A DNA stretch of 64,000 nt from the NCBI GenBank assembly GCA_963674835.2, contig CAXXKC010000003.1:310001-374000 (forward strand), read 5' to 3'. This document shows, piece by piece, positions 1 to 9,554 of this stretch (its first letter is position 1; every line of letters starts with the position of its first letter). A program made the translations under genes and the position numbers. The notes beneath the pieces were generated by a model that ran no database searches, was not told where the DNA came from, and was given only the letters and a program-made list of their open reading frames with translations. The stretch is from G963674835 sp963674835 (GTDB taxonomy: Bacteria > Planctomycetota > Planctomycetia > Pirellulales > Thermoguttaceae).

Positions 1-1394
1 AAGCGGTTGATGCCCTCGCAGAAGGCCTGATCGCCGAGGGTCTTGATCGCGGCGGGATGCGCCTGCCATCGCTCTTGATCGGCAGCGGTGAAGGCTTCGG
101 CGCCGATGATCCGCTTGCCGTAGACGTGCCCGGCGGAGGCCATTCCCTTGCAGGTTTCCAACGCCATTCCGCCGACCCAGAATTCGCCCATCGGCTCGTC
201 GCATTGGCCGGCATAGGGGAGACAATCGCAGGGGCTGCCGTAGGCCTCGATGGTGAATCGCAGGCCATGCTCGTGCGCCAACTGGTGTAAACGCCCGGCA
301 TAGTTCTCTACGACCAACTCGGAAACCGTTTTTCGCAGGTCCCAGAGGAATCGTTCGGAGACTTCCAGGCTCTGGATGACGCGGCCCGTCATGGCGGGCA
401 GGAAGGGCAGGGGATCGTAGCCGCGGCGAGCGAGGAACTCCTCGCGCATCTTGGCCGTCCAGTTTTGCGAGCCGTTTTCCCAGCTGTCGACGTGCGTGGC
501 CGCGAGAGATTTGCCGGCCGACGCGCCGACATCGGCGATCAGCTTGGCCATCATGCCGTTGAAATTGGCTTCGACGCCCTCGCGACTGAGCTTGTCGCAC
601 TCCAGGCCGCGACCGCTGGGAGGCGCGGGCGCGTTGACGGCGCCGGTGCTCGTGTGGCCAATGCGCAAGACGGTCCAGCGGCCTTCGGGCACGTCCCAAT
701 CGAGATGTCCCTTGTCGTTCATCTGCCGAGTCAGATCGACGATTTGCGCCCGATCGATTCGCATCTCGGCAGGAAGGTCTTTCTGCGCCGGCGGGCCGAC
801 GTGAGCGGCTTGGTAGAGAGCCTTCGCCCTGATCTGATCGATCCGAAAACTGCCGCACGTGGGAAACGCCAACACGGCGACGTCGCGATAGAACCCGGCG
901 ACCGTTTCCGGTTGGGGGAGGTCGGACTGGGAATGCTTCGGACCGGTCAGTTCGGTTTCGGACCACACTACTTTCTGCATCGACTGTTCGGGCTTGATCC
1001 ACGGACCGCCGCTACCGTTCCATCCGGCGTCGTTGTTCATATTCACTTCGAGCCCGAGGCGTCCCGCTTCGGCGACCACGTGCTGAAACAGTTCGCGCCA
1101 CTTGGGGCTCATGAAATCGACCGGCCCGAGCGGCGCCCCTTGATCGACCTCCATGATCAGCACGCCGCCGACGCCCACCCGCTGCATTGCCTCGAGATCC
1201 GCAGTGATTCCTTCGCGAGTGATGTTGCCGCTGAGCCAGAACCAGTACACCCACGGCCGGGCTTCAGGAGGCGGCTGATGAAAACCGGTTTCCAAGTCGG
1301 CGGCACCCTGTGCGGCGGCACAAGCAACCGAACACGTCATCAGCACTGCTACCGCGAGAGCAAAACGATGTCGGCATGCATAGGTCGGACTCAT
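1..1394 (-). CDS. GH106-type alpha-L-rhamnosidase, secreted (partial at window edge)
   Basis: The reading frame is open from an ATG at 1394 down to the window edge, so at least 464 codons are present and the C-terminus is missing. The first ~30 residues form a signal peptide (hydrophobic core around ALAVAVLMTCSVACA). It is followed by the GH106 signatures RPWVYWFWLSGNIT, GVGGVLIMEV and EVNMNNDAGWNGSGG, and further on by RFTIEAYGSP and EPMGEFWVGG. GH106 enzymes remove alpha-L-rhamnose from plant or algal polysaccharides, here presumably outside the cytoplasm. It lies beside a deacetylase and a fucosidase, which fits a polysaccharide-utilisation locus. The start is supported by the signal peptide; only a weak Shine-Dalgarno-like GGATGGA is seen. 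Substrate is inferred from the family. Confidence 0.85.
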   Translation of the reverse strand, partial: MSPTYACRHRFALAVAVLMTCSVACAAAQGAADLETGFHQPPPEARPWVYWFWLSGNITREGITADLEAMQRVGVGGVLIMEVDQGAPLGPVDFMSPKWRELFQHVVAEAGRLGLEVNMNNDAGWNGSGGPWIKPEQSMQKVVWSETELTGPKHSQSDLPQPETVAGFYRDVAVLAFPTCGSFRIDQIRAKALYQAAHVGPPAQKDLPAEMRIDRAQIVDLTRQMNDKGHLDWDVPEGRWTVLRIGHTSTGAVNAPAPPSGRGLECDKLSREGVEANFNGMMAKLIADVGASAGKSLAATHVDSWENGSQNWTAKMREEFLARRGYDPLPFLPAMTGRVIQSLEVSERFLWDLRKTVSELVVENYAGRLHQLAHEHGLRFTIEAYGSPCDCLPYAGQCDEPMGEFWVGGMALETCKGMASAGHVYGKRIIGAEAFTAADQERWQAHPAAIKTLGDQAFCEGINR

Positions 1395-1602
1395 GATGTT
1401 TCCATCCTGTCGTGCGAACTGCGAGAAACGCAAGGTAGGCTTCGGGCCGCCCAACATGGGTCAGGGTAGTACCGCAGCGCGGGGAATGCAATGGTCGCAG
1501 TGTCCGGAGCACTATTGCACGGGAACAAACCCGCCCGTTCTGCAGAGCGACAGATGGCCGTGGCCAAGAACATGGGGGCTCACGGCAAACGGCGGAAACC
1601 GA

Positions 1603-2469
1603 TTACGGGCGATTCGTCACCAGCGGCACCGGCAGGAGCGGGCACCCCGGCTTGGCCTCGACGAGGAAGAAGGCCTCGGCGTACTCTACGCCGCACTCGG
1701 CCCCGCGCTGACGCTGCATGTTGTCGTGAATACGCCAAAGGGCCGCCGGGTCCTGGCTCTTCAGACAGTCGATGGCTTCCTTCTTACTCTGACGAACGCG
1801 CCCGACGTCGACGCAGCAGTTCGGGTGAAACCCGAGCGTTTGCAGCTCGTTGGGTGGCGTGAACGTGTTCACCTCGTAGAAGTAGAGGTTCCAGCTCTTG
1901 GCCTGATCGGCGGCGGCGGCCGGGCCCGAGTTGCGGCTGTCGTGCGTGTACGCCATCCACGCCGACGCGCCGACGACCTGATGGTTGGGATGGGTATCCA
2001 GTGGCCAGTGGGCGACGACAATGTCGGGCCGGACGCTGTTGAACCAGTCGATGATCTGCACGAGCGTTTCCTTGTCGGCGAACGGTTTCTCCAACTGTTC
2101 GTGGGCGAAAGGAAAAAAATACGGCGTGGCGCCGAGAATCTTGCAGGCGGCCGTCGATTCGGCCCGCCGAACGATGTTCTCCGGCTGGTCGCCGATCCGA
2201 CGGCCGCGACGAAATGCCGTGGCGTAAGCCGAGATCACTTCGTGTCCCTGATCGGCCAGCATTCGCATCAGCCCACCGGCTCCCAATTCGCTGTCGTCGC
2301 AGTGCGCGCCGAAGAACACGATGCGCAGCTTCTTCTGTGGCTGAGCCGAGGATACGGCGCTTGTGGCTTTCGCTTCGTCGGGTGGACCACCTTGCGCGCT
2401 GCGGCCGTCGCCAACCGCTACGAAGATCCCGGACGCCAGGAGCGCTACAAAAACTATCGACGATCGCAT
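1603..2469 (-). CDS. PIG-L family deacetylase, secreted
   Basis: A 288-residue protein with a signal peptide (MRSSIVFVALLASGIF) and the two metal-binding signatures of the PIG-L/LmbE family: AHCDDSE at residues 55-61 and HPNH at 160-163. These enzymes remove N-acetyl groups from amino-sugars or glycoconjugates using zinc. An open frame extends upstream to 2871, but the signal peptide and a GGAAACC ribosome-binding-like site place the start at 2469. It is divergent from the hydrolase genes at 2974 onward and runs in the same direction as the GH106 gene. A role in trimming substituted polysaccharide is inferred from context. Confidence 0.85.
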   Translation of the reverse strand: MRSSIVFVALLASGIFVAVGDGRSAQGGPPDEAKATSAVSSAQPQKKLRIVFFGAHCDDSELGAGGLMRMLADQGHEVISAYATAFRRGRRIGDQPENIVRRAESTAACKILGATPYFFPFAHEQLEKPFADKETLVQIIDWFNSVRPDIVVAHWPLDTHPNHQVVGASAWMAYTHDSRNSGPAAAADQAKSWNLYFYEVNTFTPPNELQTLGFHPNCCVDVGRVRQSKKEAIDCLKSQDPAALWRIHDNMQRQRGAECGVEYAEAFFLVEAKPGCPLLPVPLVTNRP

Positions 2470-2973
2470 GGGTGGTTTCCTTGAAGACACCGAAGAGAGG
2501 CCTCCACCCATCTTATCAACTCGGGGAGAACGCGCAAACCATTTGCCGGGCCGGAGGGGTGAATCCAGACGCAGGGCGTCCGAAATGGTGGCCGGGAATT
2601 TGGGGGAATTCACGGTATTCGTGGGGAATCTCGTCGGAACGCGACCGATGGGTATCGCGGGAAGGGTGAGCTGGGATGCTTGATATGGGCAGACGCACCG
2701 GGTAGAACTGGCGTGTCGGTTGTCGACACGACCGTTTTGCGGTTCTGGCCGGCGCGGAGGACGTTCTTGCGTTGGTTCCGAACGATCGTGACATGGTGCA
2801 CAGACGGCTGGAAGGGATGTCACCTGGGCGGTGGTAGGCGACGGTCGCGAACTGTTAGTTGCGTACAGCATGCCTGAGGAGATAGAGTTTGAGGAGTGCG
2901 AGCACTTCGCGAGGGAGGAACTCGATATCGGAACGTGTTGGGCATTGCTAGGAACTCAGATGGAGAACCAGGT
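2470..2973. other. Divergent intergenic region
   Basis: About 500 bases between the deacetylase (leftward) and the propeller hydrolase (rightward). It must hold both promoters, but no convincing -35/-10 pair or operator was recognised. Open frames here read antisense or continue upstream of better-supported starts and do not look coding. Confidence 0.4.
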
Positions 2974-4056
2974 ATGGTGCGTTCACCTATCGCGTCTAAG
3001 CGGGTCTTTCTTGCTCTAATCTGCGTGATGTATGCGGGGGCTCGTGGTGTACTGGCGGATGACGGTGCCGCGTCGCCTCAAACGCCCGCTGCGGCAGAGA
3101 AGGCGAGCAGCGGTCCAGCGGCGCCGCCCAACCCGAAACTGGTGAAACTGCCATTTGCCTTCCCCGGGCTGCGGATGGAGAACACACCGGTGATCTTCAA
3201 GGGCCGCCCGTTGCTTGTGCAGAACTTCAGGCCGTTGAAGGCCGACCAGCAGGAGTCGGGCTCCTACTTGTTCATCGAAGATCTGACAACCGGCCAGGAA
3301 GTTGCCCGCTTTGGAACCGGCTTTTCTTTCGTCAGCGCTTTGGTCGACGGCGACACGTTGAATGTGTTTGCCACGGTCAACACGAACAAGGAATGGACCA
3401 AGGACATCTTTCGGTTTTGGTCGAAGGACCTGAAGACCTGGGAGGAAGAGAAGGTCATCAGCCGGGAGGGTGACGAGCATCTTTTCAACGCCTCGGTGTG
3501 CCGCGACGACCAGGGTTACCTCATGGCCTACGAATCGAACAAGCCGGTGCAGTGGTCGTTTCGCTTCGCCCGGTCGAAGGATCTGTCGCACTGGGAGAAG
3601 ATACCGGGCATCGAGTTCTCGGATGTCGAAGGCAAGTCGGCGTGCGGCAACCCGACCATTCGGTACTTCGCGCCGTACTACTACGTGGTCTACGGGGTGT
3701 GGGCCTATCAGCCGCGGCCTTGGAAGTGTTACGAGTATCTCCTGCCGGAGACGAAGTATACGACCGTTGTTGCGCGGTCGAAGGACTTGGTGACGTGGGA
3801 AGCGAGCCCGACGCGCGGGCCAATGCTGGACCCCGTGTCCGGCGAAGGGATCAACAACACCGACGCCGATTTGTTCGAGTGGGAAGGCAACACGTACATC
3901 TACTACGCCACCGGCGATCAGCACTCCTGGGGCACGATTCGCGTGGCCATGTACCTGGGCCCGATGAAAGAGATGCTGGAAGCCTATTTTCCCCAAGGCG
4001 TGCCGGTAGTCATCCGGTTCAATGCAAGGGAACGACGATACATCGATCCTCACTAG
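2974..4056 (+). CDS. Secreted five-bladed propeller glycoside hydrolase-like protein A
   Basis: A 360-residue protein with a signal peptide (SKRVFLALICVMYAGA), placed at the ATG that follows GGAGAACCAGGT. Repeated blade-like motifs such as RFARSKDLSHWEKI and VARSKDLVTWEASP are typical of GH43/GH32-like beta-propeller hydrolases, where each blade carries a D-x-x-x-W strand. NTDADLFEWEGNTYIYYATGD near the C-terminus resembles the acidic substrate-binding blade. It is ~70 percent similar to its downstream neighbour, so the two arose by tandem duplication. The exact glycosidic bond attacked cannot be read from the sequence. Confidence 0.7.
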   Translation: MVRSPIASKRVFLALICVMYAGARGVLADDGAASPQTPAAAEKASSGPAAPPNPKLVKLPFAFPGLRMENTPVIFKGRPLLVQNFRPLKADQQESGSYLFIEDLTTGQEVARFGTGFSFVSALVDGDTLNVFATVNTNKEWTKDIFRFWSKDLKTWEEEKVISREGDEHLFNASVCRDDQGYLMAYESNKPVQWSFRFARSKDLSHWEKIPGIEFSDVEGKSACGNPTIRYFAPYYYVVYGVWAYQPRPWKCYEYLLPETKYTTVVARSKDLVTWEASPTRGPMLDPVSGEGINNTDADLFEWEGNTYIYYATGDQHSWGTIRVAMYLGPMKEMLEAYFPQGVPVVIRFNARERRYIDPH

Positions 4057-4074
4057 GATCGGAAAGGGGACATC

Positions 4075-5127
4075 ATGCTTCGCAAGCGTTTGTGGCCCGC
4101 CGCGTTGGTTTTCGCTTGGGTGTGCACGGCCCTGGTCAGTTTCCATGAGGTGAAGGCCGGAGATGTACCATCGCCGGCTGGGGCGCCTGCCAATCCCAAG
4201 CTGATCAAGCTGCCATTCGCCTTTGCCGGATGGCGGATGGAAAACACGCCGATCATCTTCGGCGGACGTCCGCTGCTGGTCGAGAACATTCGCCCCGGCG
4301 GAGCGCACGCGAAGGGCGAAGACGCCTGGCTTACGATCAACGACCTAACGACCGGCCAGGAGGTGGCACGGTTCGGACATGGACATTCGTTTGTGAGTGC
4401 ATTTGTCGACGGACCCGAGCTGAACGTACTTGCCACGGAGTTCAACAGCTTCGGCGTGAAGATGGACATGAAACGCATCAATCGTTTCAGCACGAAGGAC
4501 CTGAAGACGTGGAAGCAGGAAACCGTGCTCACGCCTAAGGGAAACGAGCAGTTCTTCAACACTTCGGTCTGCCGCGACGACCAGGGCTACCTCATGGCCT
4601 ACGAATCGGATGTGCCGGTGCGCTGGTGCTTTCGCTTCGCTCGATCGAAGGATCTGTCCCACTGGGAGCGGATTCCTGATCTTGATTTCGCCGACGTGGA
4701 AGGCAAGGCCGCATCGGCCAATCCGACCCTTCGGTACTTCGCACCGTACTACTACGTGATCTACGGGGTGTGGTGTTATCAGCCGCGGCCTTGGAAATGC
4801 TACCAGTACCGCTTGCCGGGGACGAAGTATACGACGGTTGTTGCGCGGTCGAAGGACCTGGTTACGTGGGAAGTGAGCCCGACTCGCGGGCCGATGCTCG
4901 ACCCCGAACCTGGCGAAGGGATCAACAACACCGACGCCGATCTATTCGAGTGGGAAGGCAACACGTACATCTTCTATGCCACCGGCGACCAGTCGACGTG
5001 GGGCACGATCCGCGTGGCGATGTACGTCGGCCCGATGAAGCAGATGCTGGAGGCCTATTTTCCCGCCAACGTGCCGATGATCACGTTCGATGCCAAGCAG
5101 CGAAAGTACATCTATCCGCAGAGATAG
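4075..5127 (+). CDS. Secreted five-bladed propeller glycoside hydrolase-like protein B
   Basis: A 350-residue paralog of the preceding gene, 18 bases downstream of it and preceded by GGAAAGGGGA. It has a signal peptide (MLRKRLWPAALVFAWV) and the same blade motifs (RFARSKDLSHWERI, VARSKDLVTWEVSP, NTDADLFEWEGNT). The shared acidic residues suggest both copies keep the same fold and chemistry. Differences concentrate in the N-terminal third, which may change substrate preference. It is co-directional with the GH29 gene 11 bases downstream, so the three form one probable operon. Confidence 0.7.
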   Translation: MLRKRLWPAALVFAWVCTALVSFHEVKAGDVPSPAGAPANPKLIKLPFAFAGWRMENTPIIFGGRPLLVENIRPGGAHAKGEDAWLTINDLTTGQEVARFGHGHSFVSAFVDGPELNVLATEFNSFGVKMDMKRINRFSTKDLKTWKQETVLTPKGNEQFFNTSVCRDDQGYLMAYESDVPVRWCFRFARSKDLSHWERIPDLDFADVEGKAASANPTLRYFAPYYYVIYGVWCYQPRPWKCYQYRLPGTKYTTVVARSKDLVTWEVSPTRGPMLDPEPGEGINNTDADLFEWEGNTYIFYATGDQSTWGTIRVAMYVGPMKQMLEAYFPANVPMITFDAKQRKYIYPQR

Positions 5128-5138
5128 GAGAAGCCACT

Positions 5139-6593
5139 ATGAGGCCGTGCGTGCTTTTGCATCGGGCATTCGTGGGCGTTATGGTCCTCTTGCTGGGTAC
5201 GGGGGCCGCGGCACATGCCCAGCAGGCGAGCGACGTCATCCACCAGCCATATCTGCCTGATTCGCAGATCCCTTCGCGATCCGTCTCGTTCGAGAATCCG
5301 ATCGGGGCGCCGGGCGAGGGCGGCTCGGCGGCGGCCCATGACGGAGAGACCGGGCAGCAGCGCGATCGGCGGATGCAGTGGTGGCGCGAAGCCAGGTTCG
5401 GACTGTTCATCCATTTCGGTCTGTTCAGCCTGCCAACCCAGGAACCGCGGCTGATGGATCGTTACTTCAAGCTGCCGATCGAGACGTTTCATACGCTTCT
5501 GGGGCAGTGGAATCCCACGCGTTTCGACGCCGACCCATGGGTGCGGCTGGCGAAGAAGGCGGGAATGAAATACATCGTGCTGGTCACGAAGAGCCACGAC
5601 GGCTGGTGTTTGTTCGACTCGAAATACACCGACTTCGACGTGATGGCTACGCCGTATCGTCGCGATATTCTCAAGCCGTTGGCCGAGGCATGCCGCCGAA
5701 AAGGGATCAAGCTCGGTCTCTACTACTCGATCATCGACTGGGATGACCTCAACTATTTGCCGCGACGCGAGGCCGACACGCGCCCTGCCGCGGGCGCCGA
5801 TATGGACCGCTACGTTGCCTATATGAAAAGCCAACTTCGCGAGTTGCTGACCAACTACGGACCGATCGGAGTGATTTGGTTCGACGGGAATTGGGACGCC
5901 ACATGGACGGAACAGCGCGGCAGGGATCTGGAGCACTACGTGCGCGGAATCCAACCCGACGTCATCATCAACAACCGGGTTGGAAAGAACTGCCCAAACC
6001 ACATCAGCCAAGGGCATCCGGCCGGCGACTTCGACACGCCCGAGCAGATGATTCCGGCCAGTCGATTGGCGAGAGGGGATTGGGAAAGCTGCATAACCAT
6101 GAACGATCATTGGCAGTTCATGGATTACGACAACCACTGGAAGTCGGCAACCACGCTGGTGCGGACTCTCGTCGACACTGTCAGCAAGGGAGGCAACCTG
6201 TTGTTGGATGTGGGGCCACAGCCTGACGGCGTCATTCCGCCGCCGGCCGTCGAGCGACTGGAAGCGATCGGGCGTTGGATGCGCGTTAACGGCGAGAGCA
6301 TCTATGGGACCCAGGGCAGCCCGTTCGACAAGCCGTTTGCGTGGGGACGATGCACGGCAAAGGCCCTGCCGGATGGAAAGAGGACGCTGTACTTGCACGT
6401 GTTCGATTGGCCCAAGAACGGGAAGCTTGTCGTGCCTGGGGTCGCGTCGCGCGTGTCGCGGAGCTACCTACTGGCAGATGCTCAGCAGACGGGGATGGCG
6501 GTAGCGGTCGACGACGGAACGGTCACGGTTGCCCTGCCGGAGAAGGCGCCCGACGCGATTGATTCGGTCATCGTGTTGGAACTCGAGCGATGA
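5139..6593 (+). CDS. GH29 alpha-L-fucosidase, secreted
   Basis: A 484-residue protein with signal peptide (FVGVMVLLLGTGAAAHA). The start at 5139 follows GATAGGAGAAGCC. GH29 landmarks are present: WWREARFGLFIHFGLFS (81-97), KSHDGWCLFDS (151-161) and the nucleophile motif VIWFDGNWD with Asp249. These enzymes release alpha-L-fucose by a retaining mechanism. The length is usual for the catalytic domain plus a small C-terminal beta domain. Its neighbours (GH106, propeller hydrolases, deacetylase) fit breakdown of fucose- and rhamnose-containing, probably algal or plant, polysaccharide. No sulfatase is visible in the window. Confidence 0.9.
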   Translation: MRPCVLLHRAFVGVMVLLLGTGAAAHAQQASDVIHQPYLPDSQIPSRSVSFENPIGAPGEGGSAAAHDGETGQQRDRRMQWWREARFGLFIHFGLFSLPTQEPRLMDRYFKLPIETFHTLLGQWNPTRFDADPWVRLAKKAGMKYIVLVTKSHDGWCLFDSKYTDFDVMATPYRRDILKPLAEACRRKGIKLGLYYSIIDWDDLNYLPRREADTRPAAGADMDRYVAYMKSQLRELLTNYGPIGVIWFDGNWDATWTEQRGRDLEHYVRGIQPDVIINNRVGKNCPNHISQGHPAGDFDTPEQMIPASRLARGDWESCITMNDHWQFMDYDNHWKSATTLVRTLVDTVSKGGNLLLDVGPQPDGVIPPPAVERLEAIGRWMRVNGESIYGTQGSPFDKPFAWGRCTAKALPDGKRTLYLHVFDWPKNGKLVVPGVASRVSRSYLLADAQQTGMAVAVDDGTVTVALPEKAPDAIDSVIVLELER

Positions 6594-6685
6594 GACTCTC
6601 GGGTGAAGTGGCGGTCATCACCGGTGGATCGGCTGGCATTGGCTTCGGATCGCCCATCTCATGGCCATTCACACCTGGGGCTTAA
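6590..6685 (+). pseudogene. Truncated short-chain dehydrogenase/reductase N-terminus
   Basis: An ATG overlaps the fucosidase stop codon (ATGA) and opens a frame reading MRLSGEVAVITGGSAGIGFG, the classical TGxxxGxG cofactor loop of short-chain dehydrogenases. Homology stops after about 20 residues and a stop codon follows at 6683. The operon therefore once continued into an SDR gene, perhaps for fucose or rhamnose oxidation, that was deleted down to its first codons. Confidence 0.6.
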
Positions 6686-6874
6686 TCGTCAGCGCGCTCG
6701 CCGGTCTTCACCTGGCCCTGGCGCTTCCGAGTTGCGCCATCACCGCATACGGCTTCATGGATCGTCCGTTGAACCAGGTGACTGCACTTTCGGTAAAACC
6801 AGCGGCGTTCTGCCCGGCCTCGCTCCCGCTCAGCGGGTACGCGATGCGGATCGTGTGAGCACAACAATCCCCTT

Positions 6875-9403
6875 CTACTTCACGGGTGCAAGAACATTGG
6901 CTACCAACCGTTGGCCGACGCTCCAACCGAACAAGGGATGTCCCTGTTTGGCCATATCGTTTGCCTGCATCACCACGAGGATGCGACCGTCGTCGAGCGG
7001 GCACATCACCGGGTCGTTGGCATCGTCGCCGAAGTGAACAGTCTCTTTCGTCTGCTGGGTTTTCTCATTCGAGTCGCCGTACTCGTACACGGTGAACGTG
7101 TCTTCATCGGCTACCGTCTGATCGTCCTTGGCCTCGGTCAACAAGCGGTCATTCGCGTCGTATTCGTACTCGACGATCTCATCAACCGTGGTATCATTGC
7201 CCTGGTCCGTAGTCTTGGTGATACGGTTTCCGGCCAAGTCGTACGTGTAGTCGGTCGTGTAGTCGTACGCGCTGTTGTCGCTCTCCGACTCCTCCTGAAT
7301 CAGCCGTCCCAGGTCGTCGTAGAGCCAATCGATCTGCGTCTCTTCCAGCGTCTGGTCGACGAGGATCTTCTCGGTCACCCCGGTCCGACGGCCGTCGGCG
7401 GCCAGCTCGTAGTCGTATTCCGCCAGAAGCGTGTCCACGCCGTCGTCGTACACGTGGTTGGAGTTGCTGTCGTTGAACTCACGCAAGAGATCCAGACGGT
7501 TGAGGCTGTCGTAATCGTAATCGCTCACCACACCGTTGGGTAGCCGGACCTGGTCGAGATTGCCCAGCAGATCGTACACATAGTCGGTCACTTCCGGCTG
7601 GTTGCCGGCGGTGATCGGATCGACGTCGATGTCCGCCGCGTTCCGCCGCGTCTGGGTCACCGAATCGAGCCGCCCCAGCGAATCGTACACATAATGCGTG
7701 TCGGTGATGGCGTTCGCCTCGGCAGTCTGGGTGTCCTGGGCAGTCCACGTGCGAGTGTGCAGGCCCGTGACGGCGGCGTACTCGTAGTGGATCACGCCCT
7801 CGGGCGAGGCCACCGTCACAAGCTGACCGCGGTCGTCGAACGTGTTCTGCACGACGCGCTGGTCGGTCGTGGTCTCGACCAGATCGCCGTCGGCGTCCTG
7901 AAGCACCTCGACCTGCCGGCCGAAGGCGTCGTAGTTGTAGACGACGACCTCGTCGGGCTCGCCCGCCCCGCCGTTGTAAGCGGTCAGGTCGTCGAAGAAA
8001 CACTTCTCGACCAGCCGCCCGGACGCACCCTGGCGGTCGTCGTAGACGTAGCTGGTCACCACGCCCTCGAACGAGACCTCGTAGTCCAACCGGCCCTGCT
8101 CGTCGTAGAACTTCTGCTCGACGAAGTCGGTCGCAATGCCCGTCGTCTCCACGCCGATCGGCAGCGTCCGGGGCAACTCGCGGCCCCGGTCGTCGTAACT
8201 GAACCGGGTTTCATGCCCATTGGGGTCGATGATCGAGACCTGGTTGCCCTGCTCGTCGTAGCCGTACTGGTAGACCGGCACGTCGTTCTGCTCGCCCAGC
8301 GCGTCGTACACCTCAGGCAGCGTCACACTCACCAGCCGCCCGAAGTCGTCGTAGCCGTACTGCTTCAGAAGCGGCGTCTGCCCGTCGGCGGTCTGGTAGC
8401 TCTCGCTGCTCAGCCGGCCGTAGGCGTCGTAGCCCCGGCTGACGAAGCTGTCATCGTCGAAGGTCGTCTTGACCGTGCGCCCCTGGGCGTCGTACTGGTA
8501 CGAGGTCGTCTGGGCGTCGGCCGTGCTGGTCGACTGAACGACGCCCTCGGCATCGACCACGACGCGGATATTCGTGGTCGCCCAGTCCACCCGTCCGTCG
8601 GCGGCATAGTGGGTTTCGCTGCGAAGGCGAACCAACTCGCCGGTCATTTCGTCGCTGACCACCGGGCCGATCGTAGCCGTCTGTCGTCCCAGGCTGTCGT
8701 ACTCGTAGTTCGTCGTCGGCCCGGCCGCACCGGGAGCATGGCTGCCGACCGAAGCGGTCAACTGCCCGAGGTCGTTGTAGCTCGATTCCGTCGACGAGAT
8801 CACCGTGCCGGTGGAGAGGATGATGGTCCGTGGCTGCTGGCCGGTGTCCAGTGCGATGTCGAGACCCTGGACGCGCCGGGTCGAGGTGACGCGGCCGGCC
8901 GCGTCGTACACATAGACCGTGCCGAAGATGTCGGCCGTGGCCGTGCCGTCGAGGTACGTATCGGTCGAGGCAACGGCGCGGCCCAGCTTGTCGTACACCG
9001 TGCGATTGACGAGCCAGACGATCGCGTCGGTCTCGTCGCGCGACTGGCGGCGGCTTTCGATCGTGCGGCCCGCGGCGTCGTAGGTGTAGTGGGTTTCGCT
9101 ACCGTACCGGTCTGCGGTCCAGTCGACCCGGCCGGCCTCGTCGTAGTACGTTTGGCTCGTAGAGAGAACCACGCCCGAGCCCATCTCCCACGACGACTGC
9201 AACTCGGGAGCCGTGCCCGTAATGCTGATGCTGATTCCACAGAGCCGGCGCGTCTGGTGGATCGCTTTGGCAGAGGGCTTCTTGAATGCCGGTTCGAAGC
9301 GCGTCGCCCGATCGACTACTTTCGCCTCAACACCGTACCGGAAGACCGACCGTACGATCTGAATCTCGTTTGCTTGCGCAACGGCGCCCCATCGTTTCGC
9401 CAT
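6875..9403 (-). CDS. RHS/YD-repeat protein (chimeric ORF)
   Basis: An open frame of 842 residues dominated by YD repeats (for example YDAAGRTIESR, YDSLGRQTATIG, YDDFGRLVSVTL, YDLAGNRITKT), the building block of RHS polymorphic toxins and cell-surface wrapping proteins. No typical RHS core end (DPxGxxD) or C-terminal toxin is seen, so it is probably a fragment. The first ~55 residues are a tyrosine-integrase remnant (ANEIQIVRSVFRYG, FEPAFKKPSAK), and the last ~40 (PLDDGRILVVMQ onward) do not look like YD repeats. No signal peptide. The frame is a chimera and may not be expressed as such. Confidence 0.65.
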   Translation of the reverse strand: MAKRWGAVAQANEIQIVRSVFRYGVEAKVVDRATRFEPAFKKPSAKAIHQTRRLCGISISITGTAPELQSSWEMGSGVVLSTSQTYYDEAGRVDWTADRYGSETHYTYDAAGRTIESRRQSRDETDAIVWLVNRTVYDKLGRAVASTDTYLDGTATADIFGTVYVYDAAGRVTSTRRVQGLDIALDTGQQPRTIILSTGTVISSTESSYNDLGQLTASVGSHAPGAAGPTTNYEYDSLGRQTATIGPVVSDEMTGELVRLRSETHYAADGRVDWATTNIRVVVDAEGVVQSTSTADAQTTSYQYDAQGRTVKTTFDDDSFVSRGYDAYGRLSSESYQTADGQTPLLKQYGYDDFGRLVSVTLPEVYDALGEQNDVPVYQYGYDEQGNQVSIIDPNGHETRFSYDDRGRELPRTLPIGVETTGIATDFVEQKFYDEQGRLDYEVSFEGVVTSYVYDDRQGASGRLVEKCFFDDLTAYNGGAGEPDEVVVYNYDAFGRQVEVLQDADGDLVETTTDQRVVQNTFDDRGQLVTVASPEGVIHYEYAAVTGLHTRTWTAQDTQTAEANAITDTHYVYDSLGRLDSVTQTRRNAADIDVDPITAGNQPEVTDYVYDLLGNLDQVRLPNGVVSDYDYDSLNRLDLLREFNDSNSNHVYDDGVDTLLAEYDYELAADGRRTGVTEKILVDQTLEETQIDWLYDDLGRLIQEESESDNSAYDYTTDYTYDLAGNRITKTTDQGNDTTVDEIVEYEYDANDRLLTEAKDDQTVADEDTFTVYEYGDSNEKTQQTKETVHFGDDANDPVMCPLDDGRILVVMQANDMAKQGHPLFGWSVGQRLVANVLAPVK

Positions 9404-9554
9404 CGCGATCGGTTGCCACCTTGCCGAGGTAGTGCCACTTGCATTTGATCTTCCGGCACCACCGGCCGGACAGTTGCTTCCCGAGAGGGGAGTCTTTCGG
9501 CACTTTCACCGTCTTCTGTCTTGCGGTAGACTTGGGTGTGATGCCACCTCGCAA
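9240..9554 (-). pseudogene. Tyrosine integrase N-terminal relic next to tRNA-Ser
   Basis: One frame (from 9554) reads KDSPLGKQLSGRWCRKIKCK and HYLGKVATDRDG, the usual opening of planctomycete tyrosine integrases. After a frame change and deletion, the RHS ORF frame continues with ANEIQIVRSVFRYGVEAKVV and FEPAFKKPSAK, also integrase-like. No catalytic core remains. The relic lies on the opposite side of the tRNA gene from the live integrase, pointing to an earlier insertion at the same tRNA. Confidence 0.6.

Noticed and set aside
465..1469. Long + strand open frame over the GH106 gene
   Set aside because: It is antisense to a clear GH106 protein; its own translation has no recognisable motifs.
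7694..9448. 584-codon + strand frame opposite the RHS ORF
   Set aside because: A shadow of the YD-repeat gene caused by biased codons; low-complexity Val/Arg-rich product.
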